From Gemmatimonadales bacterium (GTDB lineage: Bacteria; Gemmatimonadota; Gemmatimonadetes; Palauibacterales; Palauibacteraceae): a DNA stretch of 48,936 bases. The DNA lies in the NCBI GenBank assembly GCA_009841005.1, contig VXMR01000037.1, positions 1-48,936 of the forward strand. The letters are read 5' to 3'. Positions within the stretch are counted from its first letter, which is position 1, and each line of letters opens with the position of its first letter. The notes beneath the pieces are model-generated. The model saw only the letters and a program-made list of their open reading frames with translations. It had not been told where the DNA came from and made no database searches. The translations under genes and the position numbers were made by a program. This document shows, piece after piece, positions 7,026-15,445 of this stretch.

Positions 7026-8413
7026 CAGCGGATCGGGATCACGAGCATGGTCGCGACTCCGAGGAGGATCGTCGCCAGCCAGAGTAGGAAGGCGTAGCCG
7101 AGGATCTCCCCGAAGCGGCGCCGCGTCACCGCGAGGATGGGGAGCGCCCAGAACGGGTGGATGAGGTTGAAGGCGGAATCTCCGTACGCGTAGGCGAGGA
7201 GCACAGTCATGACGGACACATCGAGCGCCTCGCCGGCGGGGATCACGTACGGCGCCTCGATCATCCACTTGGAGCCCGCCGAGGGGATGAACATGCTCAT
7301 TATCCCCGAATAGACGTAGACCACGAGGGGATAGAGCCGCGTCGTGGCGACCGCGGCGAACTGCTCGCCGAGCCAGCTTCCCAGGTTCGTGTTCTGGATG
7401 ACCCCGAAGATGCCGGCGTAGAACGGGAACTGAAGGATGATTCCCCACGCCGAGGTCACTCCGTGGCGGCAGGCCCGCAGAAACGACGTCGGCCGGCCGT
7501 GGAGGAGGAGCGCCACGGCGAGGAAGACCGTGTTGTACGCGTTGATCGTCCAGCTCGCGCCGAAACCGCGGGTGACGATCGAGTGGATGAGGGGATACGC
7601 GAGCAGGACGGCGGCGAGCAGCGTCCAGCCGCGGAAGCGGTCGAGGCGCTCGGCCGGCGTCGTGCCCGCGCGCGCCGGCGGCGGGGGCGCGGGGAGGATC
7701 TCGTCGACCTCCGCCTCCGTGAGGGTGACGGCGGCGCGGTGCGGGTGGAGCGCCATCGCGGCCACGAGACCCACCAGCAGCATGACGGCGGCGTAGCCGA
7801 GGTTGAAGGGATGAAAGAGCGTCTCGGTGACCGGATAGAGACGGTCCACGACGGGAGCGCCGGCGCCGGGCTCGAGCAGGGGGTTGCCGGGCGTGGCCAT
7901 GATGAGCGGGGCGGAGCTGGAGAGGCCGCTCTGCCATACGGTCCCGATGCCCATGTAGGCCGCGGCGATGACGAGGCGCACGTCGGCCCGCGGGTTGCGC
8001 TTGAGGATGAACGGGACGAAGAGCGCGGACCCTACGAGCCCGAATGCCCAGTTGAGATAGCCGGCCACCATCGAGAATCCGGCGGCGAGGGCCACCGCCT
8101 GCACGGGGCGTTCGGGGTTCGGGAGGCCTGCGAGGCGGTCGAGCATCCGGTACATCGGGGGGGACGAGGCACACGCGTGGGCCGCCACCATGATGATCGA
8201 GAACTGCATTGCCAGTTCGAGCAGCGTCCAGACGCCCGCGCCCCACGCCAGCCCCGCCTCCGGGATCGAGGCGCCGCCCCCCGTGACCGCGAGGAGGAGC
8301 GCGACCACGGTGAGCGACATGAGGATCACCCACGCGTCCGGCACCCAGCGTTCCGTGACGCGGGAGAGCGCCGCGCCGCTCTCGCGCAGCCGGTCGAGCG
8401 GACTCCCGCTCAT
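7022..8413 (-). CDS. atoE: AtoE-family short-chain fatty acid permease (463 aa)
   Basis: An integral membrane protein of the AtoE/TIGR00366 family, which takes up short-chain fatty acids such as acetoacetate or butyrate. Supporting signs are about 12 hydrophobic segments, a conserved N-terminal block (TERWVPDAWVILMSLTVVA) and characteristic polar motifs inside membranes, such as GYLNWAFGLVGSALF and GIGTVWQSGLSSSAPLIMAT. The C-terminal GDSAFNLIHPFWALP segment is also typical. Its length matches the family (about 440-470). It lies 18 bases downstream of the AI-2E family gene on the same strand. No beta-oxidation genes are adjacent, so the actual substrate is open. A polar linker of about 30 residues near the middle (ILPAPPPPARAG) separates the two halves. 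Confidence 0.88.
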   Translation of the reverse strand: MSGSPLDRLRESGAALSRVTERWVPDAWVILMSLTVVALLLAVTGGGASIPEAGLAWGAGVWTLLELAMQFSIIMVAAHACASSPPMYRMLDRLAGLPNPERPVQAVALAAGFSMVAGYLNWAFGLVGSALFVPFILKRNPRADVRLVIAAAYMGIGTVWQSGLSSSAPLIMATPGNPLLEPGAGAPVVDRLYPVTETLFHPFNLGYAAVMLLVGLVAAMALHPHRAAVTLTEAEVDEILPAPPPPARAGTTPAERLDRFRGWTLLAAVLLAYPLIHSIVTRGFGASWTINAYNTVFLAVALLLHGRPTSFLRACRHGVTSAWGIILQFPFYAGIFGVIQNTNLGSWLGEQFAAVATTRLYPLVVYVYSGIMSMFIPSAGSKWMIEAPYVIPAGEALDVSVMTVLLAYAYGDSAFNLIHPFWALPILAVTRRRFGEILGYAFLLWLATILLGVATMLVIPIRW

Positions 8414-8431
8414 GCCGTTCGGCGGATCGGG

Positions 8432-9679
8432 CTACTCCCGGGGCGGAGAGGCGTCCGGCGGAGAGGCCTTCGCCGGGGAGGCGTCCTGAGCAGGGGCTTC
8501 GGCCGTGGCGGCTTCCGGCGCGGGCGAAGCGTCGGCTTCCGGCGCGGGCACCGCGACAGCGGCATCCGCGGGCGGCGACGCGCCGAAGGCCGTGGCCGGC
8601 AGCACCTCCCGGAAGGACTCGCCGTAGAGTTCCCACACGGTGATGAAGAGCGCCGCGACGATGGGGCCGATGAGCACGCCAGCCATGCCGAAGGCGATGA
8701 GCCCGCCGAGGGTGCCGAGCAGGATCATCAGATCCGGCATCCGGGTGTCGCGCCCGACGAGCCAGGGGCGCATGAGGTTGTCCAGCGTCCCCACGACGAG
8801 GCCGCACCACAGAATCAGCCCGACGCCGCCCCCGATCCGGTCCGCGGCGATGAGGTAGATCGCGGCGGGCAGCCACACGAGCGCGGACCCGATCCCGGGG
8901 ACGATCGAGAGGACCGCCATGACCGTGCCCCAGAAGGCGGCGGACGGAATTCCCACCACCCAGAAGGCGAGCCCGGCCAGCGCGCCCTGCACGATGCCGA
9001 TGAGAAACGTCCCCTTCACCATCGCCCGCGTCACGGAGACGAAGCGGTCGAGCATGCGGCGCTCGTCTTCGTCCGAGAGCGGGAGGTAGTAGAGGACCTT
9101 GTGCAGCACGCCGCGGCCGTCCTTCAGGAAGAAGAACATGGCGTACAGCATCAGCAGCAGGAGGAAGACGACCCGCACGGTGGCCGTCGTGACGCCGGCG
9201 AGCCAGTCGACCACCAGGCCGCCGACGGATCCCGCGACTTCGCCCAGCTTCTGGAGGAGCTGCTCCTGGTACGGTCGCAGCGAGTCCAGCCAGGGAATCC
9301 GGTCGAGCAGTTCGTCGACCCCGCCCGGCTGCCGCAGCTGGGCCTGCATGTCTTCGATCCAGGGGCCGGCCGACTGCGTGACGTGCACGGCCTGGTTCGC
9401 GACGATGCCGAGGAACGCCGTGACCGGCCCGATGAGGAGGATGACGAACAGTCCGACTGCGGCGAAGGAGGCGAGCCCCTCCCTTCCGCCGAACCAGCGG
9501 CGAAGCGTCCGGTAGGCCGGGTACATGAGGCCGCTGAGGATCGCTCCCAGGAAGAGCGCAGTGAGGAACGTCCGGATCATCTCGAGGAAGAGGAGACTGA
9601 TCCCGAGGACGAGAAGGAGAAGAAAGACGGCCCGGAAACGTCCCGGATGAAGGGGCGGGCTCCCGCCCGCGTCACCCAT
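8432..9679 (-). CDS. AI-2E family transporter (415 aa)
   Basis: A membrane protein of the AI-2E/PerM-like family, with about eight hydrophobic segments and the family's central soluble helical stretch (DMQAQLRQPGGVDELLDRIP). The conserved late motif of the family is visible as LSIVPGIGSALVWLPAAIYL, followed by DNLMRPWLVG and GLIAFGMAGVLIGPI. Members export varied small molecules or act as Na+/H+ antiporters, so transport of autoinducer 2 should not be assumed. I use the ATG at 9679; its first eight bases overlap the stop of the TorD-like gene. Upstream in-frame codons would add only a Ser/Thr/Pro-rich leader. The last 65 residues are a low-complexity Ala/Pro/Glu tail, probably disordered and cytoplasmic. 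Confidence 0.88.
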   Translation of the reverse strand: MGDAGGSPPLHPGRFRAVFLLLLVLGISLLFLEMIRTFLTALFLGAILSGLMYPAYRTLRRWFGGREGLASFAAVGLFVILLIGPVTAFLGIVANQAVHVTQSAGPWIEDMQAQLRQPGGVDELLDRIPWLDSLRPYQEQLLQKLGEVAGSVGGLVVDWLAGVTTATVRVVFLLLLMLYAMFFFLKDGRGVLHKVLYYLPLSDEDERRMLDRFVSVTRAMVKGTFLIGIVQGALAGLAFWVVGIPSAAFWGTVMAVLSIVPGIGSALVWLPAAIYLIAADRIGGGVGLILWCGLVVGTLDNLMRPWLVGRDTRMPDLMILLGTLGGLIAFGMAGVLIGPIVAALFITVWELYGESFREVLPATAFGASPPADAAVAVPAPEADASPAPEAATAEAPAQDASPAKASPPDASPPRE

Positions 9680-10577
9680 TATGGGCGTCGGCGCTGAGGT
9701 CGGCGCTGATGTTCGCGGTGGCGTCGGAGTCGATGTCGGCACTGAGGTCGCTGAGGAGGCGGCCCGTCGCGGTCGCGCGCTGCGTCCAGAAATCCGCGAC
9801 TTCCGGCGCCGTGGTCCCCCCGCGGTCGTGGAGGCGCGTCCAGTCCCGCGCCTCGCACGCGAGCCAGTCCAGGGTCGCGCGCGGGCCCTGCGACATCATG
9901 CACCGGATAATGTAGGCGCGCTCACCTACGCGGAGACCGAGACCGAGGTCGCGCGCGGCTCTCGCGAGGTCCGCGCGCGTGAGGACGAGTCCGCTGCGGA
10001 CCGGGCTCAGGAGGGCGTTGAAGAAGCTGTCCCCATCCGTCCGGCGCGGGTCGGGCACCGGTTTCGCCTCGCGCAGCGCGAGCGGGCGTCGCGTCGGCGG
10101 CCCGAGGCGAGCCGATTCGCCGAAGAGGAGGGCCTCGAGCGTGTCGGCCCACTCCCGATAGAACGGGGGCGCGATCTGCCGCAGCTTGGTGAGGAAGGGG
10201 AGGACCCACGAGAGGAGGTGCTCCCAGAGGAAGGCGTGCCGCGCATCATGACACGCCTGCGCCGTCTTTCCATTCCCGCTCTGCTGAGCTTCCACGAGCC
10301 AGGCGTAGCCCCCGAGCAGCGCCCGGAGGTGGTCCGGATCCTCCGGGGGCGTCGTCCCGAGTGCGCGCCAGAACCCGGCGACGCGGTCGCGCGCGTCCCC
10401 GCCCATGTGGCCGTCGGTGCCCAGAAAGGCGGAGGCGTACGGATAGAGCTGGAAGAGGAAGAGGTCGTTGTGCGTGGGCTCGTCCGGCACCGGGCCCAGC
10501 TCGAGGAGGTGGCCAATGAGCCGATTCTCCCCGCAGGGGCCATCGAGAAGCGCGCCGAGGGCGCGAAAAAGCTCCAT
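9672..10577 (-). CDS. TorD/DmsD-family molybdoenzyme chaperone (301 aa)
   Basis: An all-helical cytoplasmic chaperone of the TorD/NarJ-like family, which holds a molybdopterin oxidoreductase until its cofactor is inserted. Family signs are the first helices with LFLFQLYPYASAFLG, the DPDHLRALLGGYAWLVEA segment, and HLLSWVLPFLTKL in the middle of the protein. It follows the molybdopterin catalytic subunit gene by 92 bases, the usual genomic company of such chaperones. At 301 residues it is longer than TorD (about 200). The extra C-terminal part includes a second helical region, and the tail consists of short repeats (LSADI, ISADLSADA) encoded by a 12-bp tandem repeat. Its stop overlaps the next ATG by eight bases. 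Confidence 0.8.
   Translation of the reverse strand: MELFRALGALLDGPCGENRLIGHLLELGPVPDEPTHNDLFLFQLYPYASAFLGTDGHMGGDARDRVAGFWRALGTTPPEDPDHLRALLGGYAWLVEAQQSGNGKTAQACHDARHAFLWEHLLSWVLPFLTKLRQIAPPFYREWADTLEALLFGESARLGPPTRRPLALREAKPVPDPRRTDGDSFFNALLSPVRSGLVLTRADLARAARDLGLGLRVGERAYIIRCMMSQGPRATLDWLACEARDWTRLHDRGGTTAPEVADFWTQRATATGRLLSDLSADIDSDATANISADLSADAHNG
9687..9746. repeat. Five copies of a degenerate 12-bp repeat at a gene end
   Basis: Five 12-base units (consensus GTCGGCGCTGAK) run head to tail inside the last codons of the TorD-like gene and encode its Ser-Ala-Asp-rich tail. Units 1, 2 and 5 are nearly identical; units 3 and 4 have diverged. Confidence 0.75.
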
Positions 10578-10601
10578 GGCCTAGCTGTCCGTGGTATGTC
10601 C

Positions 10602-10616
10602 CGCGCCGACGGCGCG
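10602..10616. repeat. 7-1-7 GC palindrome in the gap upstream of the TorD-like gene
   Basis: CGCGCCGACGGCGCG is a perfect inverted repeat with a single central base. It lies in the 92-base space between the molybdopterin subunit stop and the TorD-like start. In RNA it may form a hairpin that lowers read-through or protects the 3' end of the upstream message. There is no T-run. Confidence 0.5.
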
Positions 10617-10669
10617 TGCGGCACTGTGCACTTTCACCTTATGAAGTAGATGGGGGCCTCGATTTGCTG

Positions 10670-13600
10670 TCAAGTTGCGTCCGAATCGGTATTCCCCGAC
10701 TCCGGGTCGGGCGACTTCGAGCCCTGCGGTTCCGGGAGGTCGTAGGCCGTGCGCACGGGACGCACGGGCCGGATGAGCCAGTGCGGCCGGCGCGTCCCGT
10801 CGGGAGAATGCCGCCGGGCTCCGCGCGTCTTGTCTAGCCAGCGCCGATACACCTCGTGCGACCGCTCCGTGTCGACGTGAATGTCCCCGTGGCAGTCGCG
10901 CCGCGACGCCTTGACCACGCGCACCGCCTGGTGCCAGCAGTGCATGCCGGACACGGGATCGGGGTGCACCGGGAAGGTGAGGTTCTGATGGACGCCCACA
11001 TCCGTCCACCAGATCCGCGACGTGTCCGGATCGTCGGTCTTGTACGGCGCCGCGCCCTGCCTGCGCGACAGCTTCCAGTCGCCGTCTTTCCCGCTGAGGG
11101 AAACCGTCGCCATGAGTTGCCGCTGACCGGCGACGCGTTCCCGCTCGCCGCGCCCGGCCGTACCGGGTTCACCCCCGTTCGGGCCCGCTGCACCGGCGTC
11201 CGCCAGCTTCCAGCGCCCCATGTGGTGGCTGCACGCGACGACGCCCGGCTTGATCCCCTCGGTCACCCACGCCTTGAGGACGAAATGGCCGATCTCGGTC
11301 TCGACCCGCACGAGATCACCCGTCTTCACCCCCCTCCGCGCCGCGTCGGACGGGTGGAGCCAGAGCGGATTCGTGTGGGCGATCTCGTCCAGCCACTTGG
11401 AATTGGCTGAACGCGTGTGGATCTGCACCGGGAGCCGGAAGGTGGAGATGAGACACATCTGGTCCGGCTCCATCGCGGCCGGGTGCACGTGGCTCCGGAT
11501 GTAGGCGGGAACGGCGTATTCGGGCCAACCCCAGCGGACGAGCGTCGGGGAGTAGAACTCCAGCTTGCCGCTCGGGGTCGGGAATCCGCGGCGAATCGTG
11601 TCTTCCACGCGAACCCCCACCGGGCGCCGCCCCTCCGGGTCGGAGTCGGGCGCACCCATGGGCGCCAGGTTCACCGCGGCGGAGGCGGGGGCCCGCGTGT
11701 AGATGCGGCCGAACTCGTCTTCCCGCGCGTCCTCGAGCTCCTCGGCCGGAACGGGCCGCTCGTGAAGCGGGCCGATGTCGCGCGCGACCTCGAAGGCGCC
11801 GTAGCGGCGCATGTAGTCCAGCGGCGAGCGTCCGTCCGCCGCCGCCGCCTCGGGCAGGCCGGGCACGGAGTGCTCGAACATCCAGGCGTAGTACTCGTCC
11901 ACCGTGAGGCGCTGCCCGGGATTCTCCTTCGACTCCACGAACTCGCGGATGCCGCGGCTCCCGTCGGGGTCGATGCGCCAGGAGAGTTCGAGCCAGAACT
12001 CGTTCTCCTCCCACACCTCGCCCGGGTTCGTGTGGCGCGTGTCCGCCACCCGCTCGCCGAGGCGCTCGCGCGCGGAGCGGAGGACAGGCTGCCGGAAGCC
12101 GATCCACTGTCCGTCGTGGGTCTCGTAGGAGTGGAGGTCGTGCCGCTCGGGTCCGTGCCCCATCGGAAGGACGTAGTCCGCGAAGTAGGCGGACTCGTTC
12201 CAGGTCGGCGTGAGCGCGACGTGGAGTCCGAGCTTCTCCTCATCCGTCAGGGCCTCGATCCACGCGAACCCGTCCGGGTTCGTCCACACCGGGTTGTACA
12301 CGCGCGTGAAATAGACGTCGAGCTTGCCGCGTCCCTCCCTGAGGAGGTGGGGGAGGAGGAAGGAAACCTCGTACATCGCCAGCGGATACTCCTCGGGCCA
12401 CGTGAGTTCGTTCCAGTGCTCGGGGTGCCGGGGCATCCGGATCGGCTTCGGGATGAACTTGTTCCACGTGCTCGGATAGGTGCCACCGGGGGTCGCGACG
12501 GAACCCGTGAGGGCGTTGAGGAAGAACAGGGTCCGGGCCACCTGCCAGCCACCCTCGTTGCCCGACGCGGCGCTCCGCCAGTTGTGCGTGGAGAGGCGCG
12601 AACCGGCGCGGGCCACGAGTTCGGCGACCTCGCGGATCTGCTCCGCATCCACACCGGACTCCTCCGCCGCCCACTCGAAGGTGCACGCTTCGTACAGCTC
12701 GCGAAGGACGGCCTCGAACGATTCGAAGGTGCGGGGGAGATTGGGCTTCTCGGCGGCGAGATACTCCTCCCAGTTGAACCAGCGCCGGACGAAGTCGCGG
12801 TCCCAGGCCCCCGTTGCGATCAGGTGGTTCGCGATCGCGAGGAGGACGGCGGCCTCGGACCCGGGTTGCGTGGGGAGCCAGTGGTCGGCGTGCGTCGCCG
12901 TGTTCGACAGGCGCGTGTCGAAGACGATGAGCCGCGCCCCCTGCTTGACTCCGTCCAGGATGCGCTGGGCGTGGGGGTTGAAGTAGTGCCCCGCCTCAAG
13001 GTGCGAACTCACGAGAAGGATGACGTCCGCTCGGGCGTGGTCGGGGCTGGGGCGGTCCATGCCGAGCCAGAACTGGTAACCGGCGCGCGCGCTGGAGGAG
13101 CAGATGTTCGTGTGCGAGTTGTGGCCGTCGACGCCCCACGCGGCGAGCAGCCGTTCCGTGAACCCGTCCTCGCCCGGCCGCCCCACGTGGTACATGACCT
13201 CGCGCTGGCGACCCTCGTCGATCGCCTTGCGGATCCGCGTGGCGATGTCGTTGAGCGCCTCCTCCCACGAGACGCGCACCCACTTCCCCTCCCCGCGCTC
13301 GCCGGCGCGTTTGAGCGGGTAGAGGACGCGGTCGGGGTCGACGATCTGGTTCAGCGTGGCCGGGCCCTTGGCGCAGTTCCGGCCGCGGGAGCCCGGATGC
13401 TCCGGGTTCCCCTCGAACTTCCGCACCTGCAGGGTGTCGCGGTCCACGTAGGCGAGGAGCCCGCACGCGGACTCGCAGTTGAAGCAGGTTGTGGGCACGA
13501 GCATGTAGCGCCGTTCGCGCTTTTCCGGCCACGCTTTCGAGTCGAGTTCGACCCAGTCGTCCCAGCGTTCCCGCGGGGGGAAGGCGGCGAGCTGGGCGCG

Positions 13601-13762
13601 GCTGGGGCCGGGATAGAAGGTCTCGCCGCGACTTTCGGTCTCGGAGCGCGCCGCGCTCACGCGCTCGCTGAGTTCGCGGAGCCGCCGCGAAACGTCGTCC
13701 GGGCCCGAGCCGTTGCCGCCCGCGCCGGAGCCGTTGCGGCCCGGGCCGCCCGGATCGCTCAT
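10670..13762 (-). CDS. Molybdopterin oxidoreductase catalytic subunit, cytoplasmic type (1030 aa)
   Basis: The catalytic subunit of a DMSO-reductase-superfamily enzyme that uses a bis-MGD molybdenum cofactor. C93, C96, C100 and C130 bind the N-terminal [4Fe-4S] cluster (CFNCESAC, then RGRNCAKG). A NICSSSARAG segment follows, with C221 in the position where a cysteine Mo ligand often sits. Conserved cofactor-binding segments include VSWEEALNDIA, THNWRSAASGNEGGW and, near the end, the MopB C-terminal barrel (TGDLVRVETEIGHFVLKAWV). No Tat motif is present in the Gly/Asn-rich N-terminus, so the enzyme probably stays in the cytoplasm, as in SoeABC-type sulfite dehydrogenases. ATG 13762 overlaps the stop of the NrfC-NrfD fusion by four bases. 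The frame stays open to 14710, but that part is a shadow of the upstream gene. The substrate (sulfur compound or other) is unknown. Confidence 0.88.
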   Translation of the reverse strand: MSDPGGPGRNGSGAGGNGSGPDDVSRRLRELSERVSAARSETESRGETFYPGPSRAQLAAFPPRERWDDWVELDSKAWPEKRERRYMLVPTTCFNCESACGLLAYVDRDTLQVRKFEGNPEHPGSRGRNCAKGPATLNQIVDPDRVLYPLKRAGERGEGKWVRVSWEEALNDIATRIRKAIDEGRQREVMYHVGRPGEDGFTERLLAAWGVDGHNSHTNICSSSARAGYQFWLGMDRPSPDHARADVILLVSSHLEAGHYFNPHAQRILDGVKQGARLIVFDTRLSNTATHADHWLPTQPGSEAAVLLAIANHLIATGAWDRDFVRRWFNWEEYLAAEKPNLPRTFESFEAVLRELYEACTFEWAAEESGVDAEQIREVAELVARAGSRLSTHNWRSAASGNEGGWQVARTLFFLNALTGSVATPGGTYPSTWNKFIPKPIRMPRHPEHWNELTWPEEYPLAMYEVSFLLPHLLREGRGKLDVYFTRVYNPVWTNPDGFAWIEALTDEEKLGLHVALTPTWNESAYFADYVLPMGHGPERHDLHSYETHDGQWIGFRQPVLRSARERLGERVADTRHTNPGEVWEENEFWLELSWRIDPDGSRGIREFVESKENPGQRLTVDEYYAWMFEHSVPGLPEAAAADGRSPLDYMRRYGAFEVARDIGPLHERPVPAEELEDAREDEFGRIYTRAPASAAVNLAPMGAPDSDPEGRRPVGVRVEDTIRRGFPTPSGKLEFYSPTLVRWGWPEYAVPAYIRSHVHPAAMEPDQMCLISTFRLPVQIHTRSANSKWLDEIAHTNPLWLHPSDAARRGVKTGDLVRVETEIGHFVLKAWVTEGIKPGVVACSHHMGRWKLADAGAAGPNGGEPGTAGRGERERVAGQRQLMATVSLSGKDGDWKLSRRQGAAPYKTDDPDTSRIWWTDVGVHQNLTFPVHPDPVSGMHCWHQAVRVVKASRRDCHGDIHVDTERSHEVYRRWLDKTRGARRHSPDGTRRPHWLIRPVRPVRTAYDLPEPQGSKSPDPESGNTDSDAT

Positions 13763-15336
13763 GCGAGGGGCACGGACTGGCCGGCCTGCACGTACGCGTG
13801 CTCGTGCGCGAGAAGCCCCGCGAGGGCAGCGATGCCGATCAGCGGGGCGACCCAGGCGCCGCCGAGCGGGCTCACGGTGAGCGCGGCCGCCAGCGTCACG
13901 AGCACGATGCCGCCCCAGAACCACGGAGCGTAGCGGCCGCGCACCATGTTCCGGGCGGCGAGCGCGGCATGGGCCGTCGCGTGCGTGAGGGTGAGTTCGG
14001 CGAGCACGAGCAGGAGGTGCGCGACGGCCGTGAGCCCCACGAGCCGGCCCAGCGCGGCGGACCCGCCGAGCGACGGGACGAGCATCAGGGCCGCGCCGCC
14101 GGCCAGCACCGCCTGTACGAGAAAGTGCGGCGGCAGGAGCGGATTCTGCCACAGATCGCGCGCCCTCGCCTGCGCGAAGAGGTAGGCCGTGTAGACCGCG
14201 GTCATGCCGGCCAGCGGCGCCCCCGCCCACGCCATCCAGCGCGTCGTCTCCGCGGCGCCGGCGCCGCCGACCAGCGCCGCCCCGAGGTGCGCGGTCAGGG
14301 CCAGGCCGTAACCCGCGATCACGAAGGCGCCGCGCACGAGCCAACTCTTCATGTGCGGTCTCGTGAAGATGAGGAAGAAGCGCTTCGGATGCTCGAGGTC
14401 CCAGATCAGCAGCCCGCCGGTGAGCGCGAGGGCGGCGAGACCGAGAAGCGGCGTGAGGGTGAGCCAGGCCCCGCTCTGCCACGCGAGCCCGCCCAGCAGG
14501 CAGAGGAGGAGCACCGCGAGATACACGCCGGCGGAGACCCCCTTGGTGAGCGTGTACAGGCTCACGCGCCAATCCCACGGCGCGGTGTGCGAGACATCGT
14601 AGGAGAGAATCGCGGCGGCCGAGGAGTTCGGGCCGTGCCGTCCGTCCGTCCCCATCGGGTGCGGCTGGCCCGAGCCGACCTCGTGCGAGCCCGCGGGCTG
14701 CTCGCTCCACATGTACAGCCCGCCGCCTGGACGGACGGCGGCCAGCGGATCGAGCGTCGCCTGGTGAGCCCCCTTGTAGAACAGCTTCGGGTGCGTCTCC
14801 TTCTCCGGCCGCCGGACGCTCACCGGGTCACGCCCCACGTACTGCGAGACCTTCGATTCGGGGTCGTCGAGGTCGCCGACGATGATCGCCTCCGTCGGGC
14901 ACACCGTGACGCAGGCCGGCTCCAGCCCCATGTCGATGCGGTGAGCGCAGAAGTTGCACTTCTCCGCCGAATGGTCGTCCGGGTTGATGAAGATCGCATC
15001 GTAGGGACAGGCCGCGATGCACGCCTTGCAGCCGATGCAGATCGATTTGTCGAAGTCCACGATCCCGTCGGGACGGCGGAACATGGCCTGGGTAGGGCAC
15101 GCGGTCGTGCACGGCGCGTCGTCGCACTGGTTGCAGCGCGTGACCTGGAAGGCGCGTCGCGTGGCGGGGAACGTCCCTACGTCGGCGTACTTCACGTAGG
15201 TGCGGGTGACGCCGAGCGGGACTTCGTTCTCCGACTTGCAGGCCGTCGTGCAGGCGTGGCAGCCGATACACCGAGTGTGATCGATGACCTTCGCCCAGCG
15301 GGCCGTCTCGGTCCCTGTCTCTGAGGACTCCGGCAT
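13759..15336 (-). CDS. NrfC-NrfD fusion: four-cluster ferredoxin plus quinone-interacting membrane subunit (525 aa)
   Basis: One polypeptide carries the electron-transfer and membrane subunits that are usually separate proteins. Residues 15-200 form an NrfC/PsrB-like ferredoxin with four cysteine groups for four [4Fe-4S] clusters: CIGCHACTTAC, CNQCDDAPCTTACP, CIGCKACIAACP and CNFCAHRIDM followed by CVTVCP. After a linker, residues 255-525 are an NrfD/PsrC-like membrane domain of about eight helices, with the family motif WDLEHPKRFFLIFTRPHMKSW. It should pass electrons between the quinone pool and the molybdopterin subunit encoded next. ATG 15336 follows a GGGGAG site; the open frame to 15399 lacks one. 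No Tat signal precedes the ferredoxin part, so it should face the cytoplasm, consistent with its catalytic partner. Confidence 0.9.
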   Translation of the reverse strand: MPESSETGTETARWAKVIDHTRCIGCHACTTACKSENEVPLGVTRTYVKYADVGTFPATRRAFQVTRCNQCDDAPCTTACPTQAMFRRPDGIVDFDKSICIGCKACIAACPYDAIFINPDDHSAEKCNFCAHRIDMGLEPACVTVCPTEAIIVGDLDDPESKVSQYVGRDPVSVRRPEKETHPKLFYKGAHQATLDPLAAVRPGGGLYMWSEQPAGSHEVGSGQPHPMGTDGRHGPNSSAAAILSYDVSHTAPWDWRVSLYTLTKGVSAGVYLAVLLLCLLGGLAWQSGAWLTLTPLLGLAALALTGGLLIWDLEHPKRFFLIFTRPHMKSWLVRGAFVIAGYGLALTAHLGAALVGGAGAAETTRWMAWAGAPLAGMTAVYTAYLFAQARARDLWQNPLLPPHFLVQAVLAGGAALMLVPSLGGSAALGRLVGLTAVAHLLLVLAELTLTHATAHAALAARNMVRGRYAPWFWGGIVLVTLAAALTVSPLGGAWVAPLIGIAALAGLLAHEHAYVQAGQSVPLA

Positions 15337-15445
15337 GCGTGCTCCCCGTGGGAGGTTCGGTGCGGTCGCGACGGCGCTCGCGCGTGGGCCGGCGGTCACA
15401 TGGCGCTGCTATGTTCCATCGTGGCGCCGAACCGGGCAAGCCCGT

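Noticed and set aside
7157-9697. An 846-codon plus-strand open frame with very acidic and basic composition
   Set aside because: It runs antisense through AtoE and AI-2E family genes, which have clear membrane domains. Low-complexity Glu/Arg/His/Asp translation is typical of a shadow.
11417-13933. An 838-codon plus-strand open frame
   Set aside because: Antisense to the molybdopterin subunit, no recognisable domain, composition of a shadow frame.
13763-14710. N-terminal extension of the molybdopterin subunit
   Set aside because: The extra 316 codons lie inside the NrfC-NrfD gene in another frame and are Arg-rich. The ATGA overlap at 13762 explains the real start.
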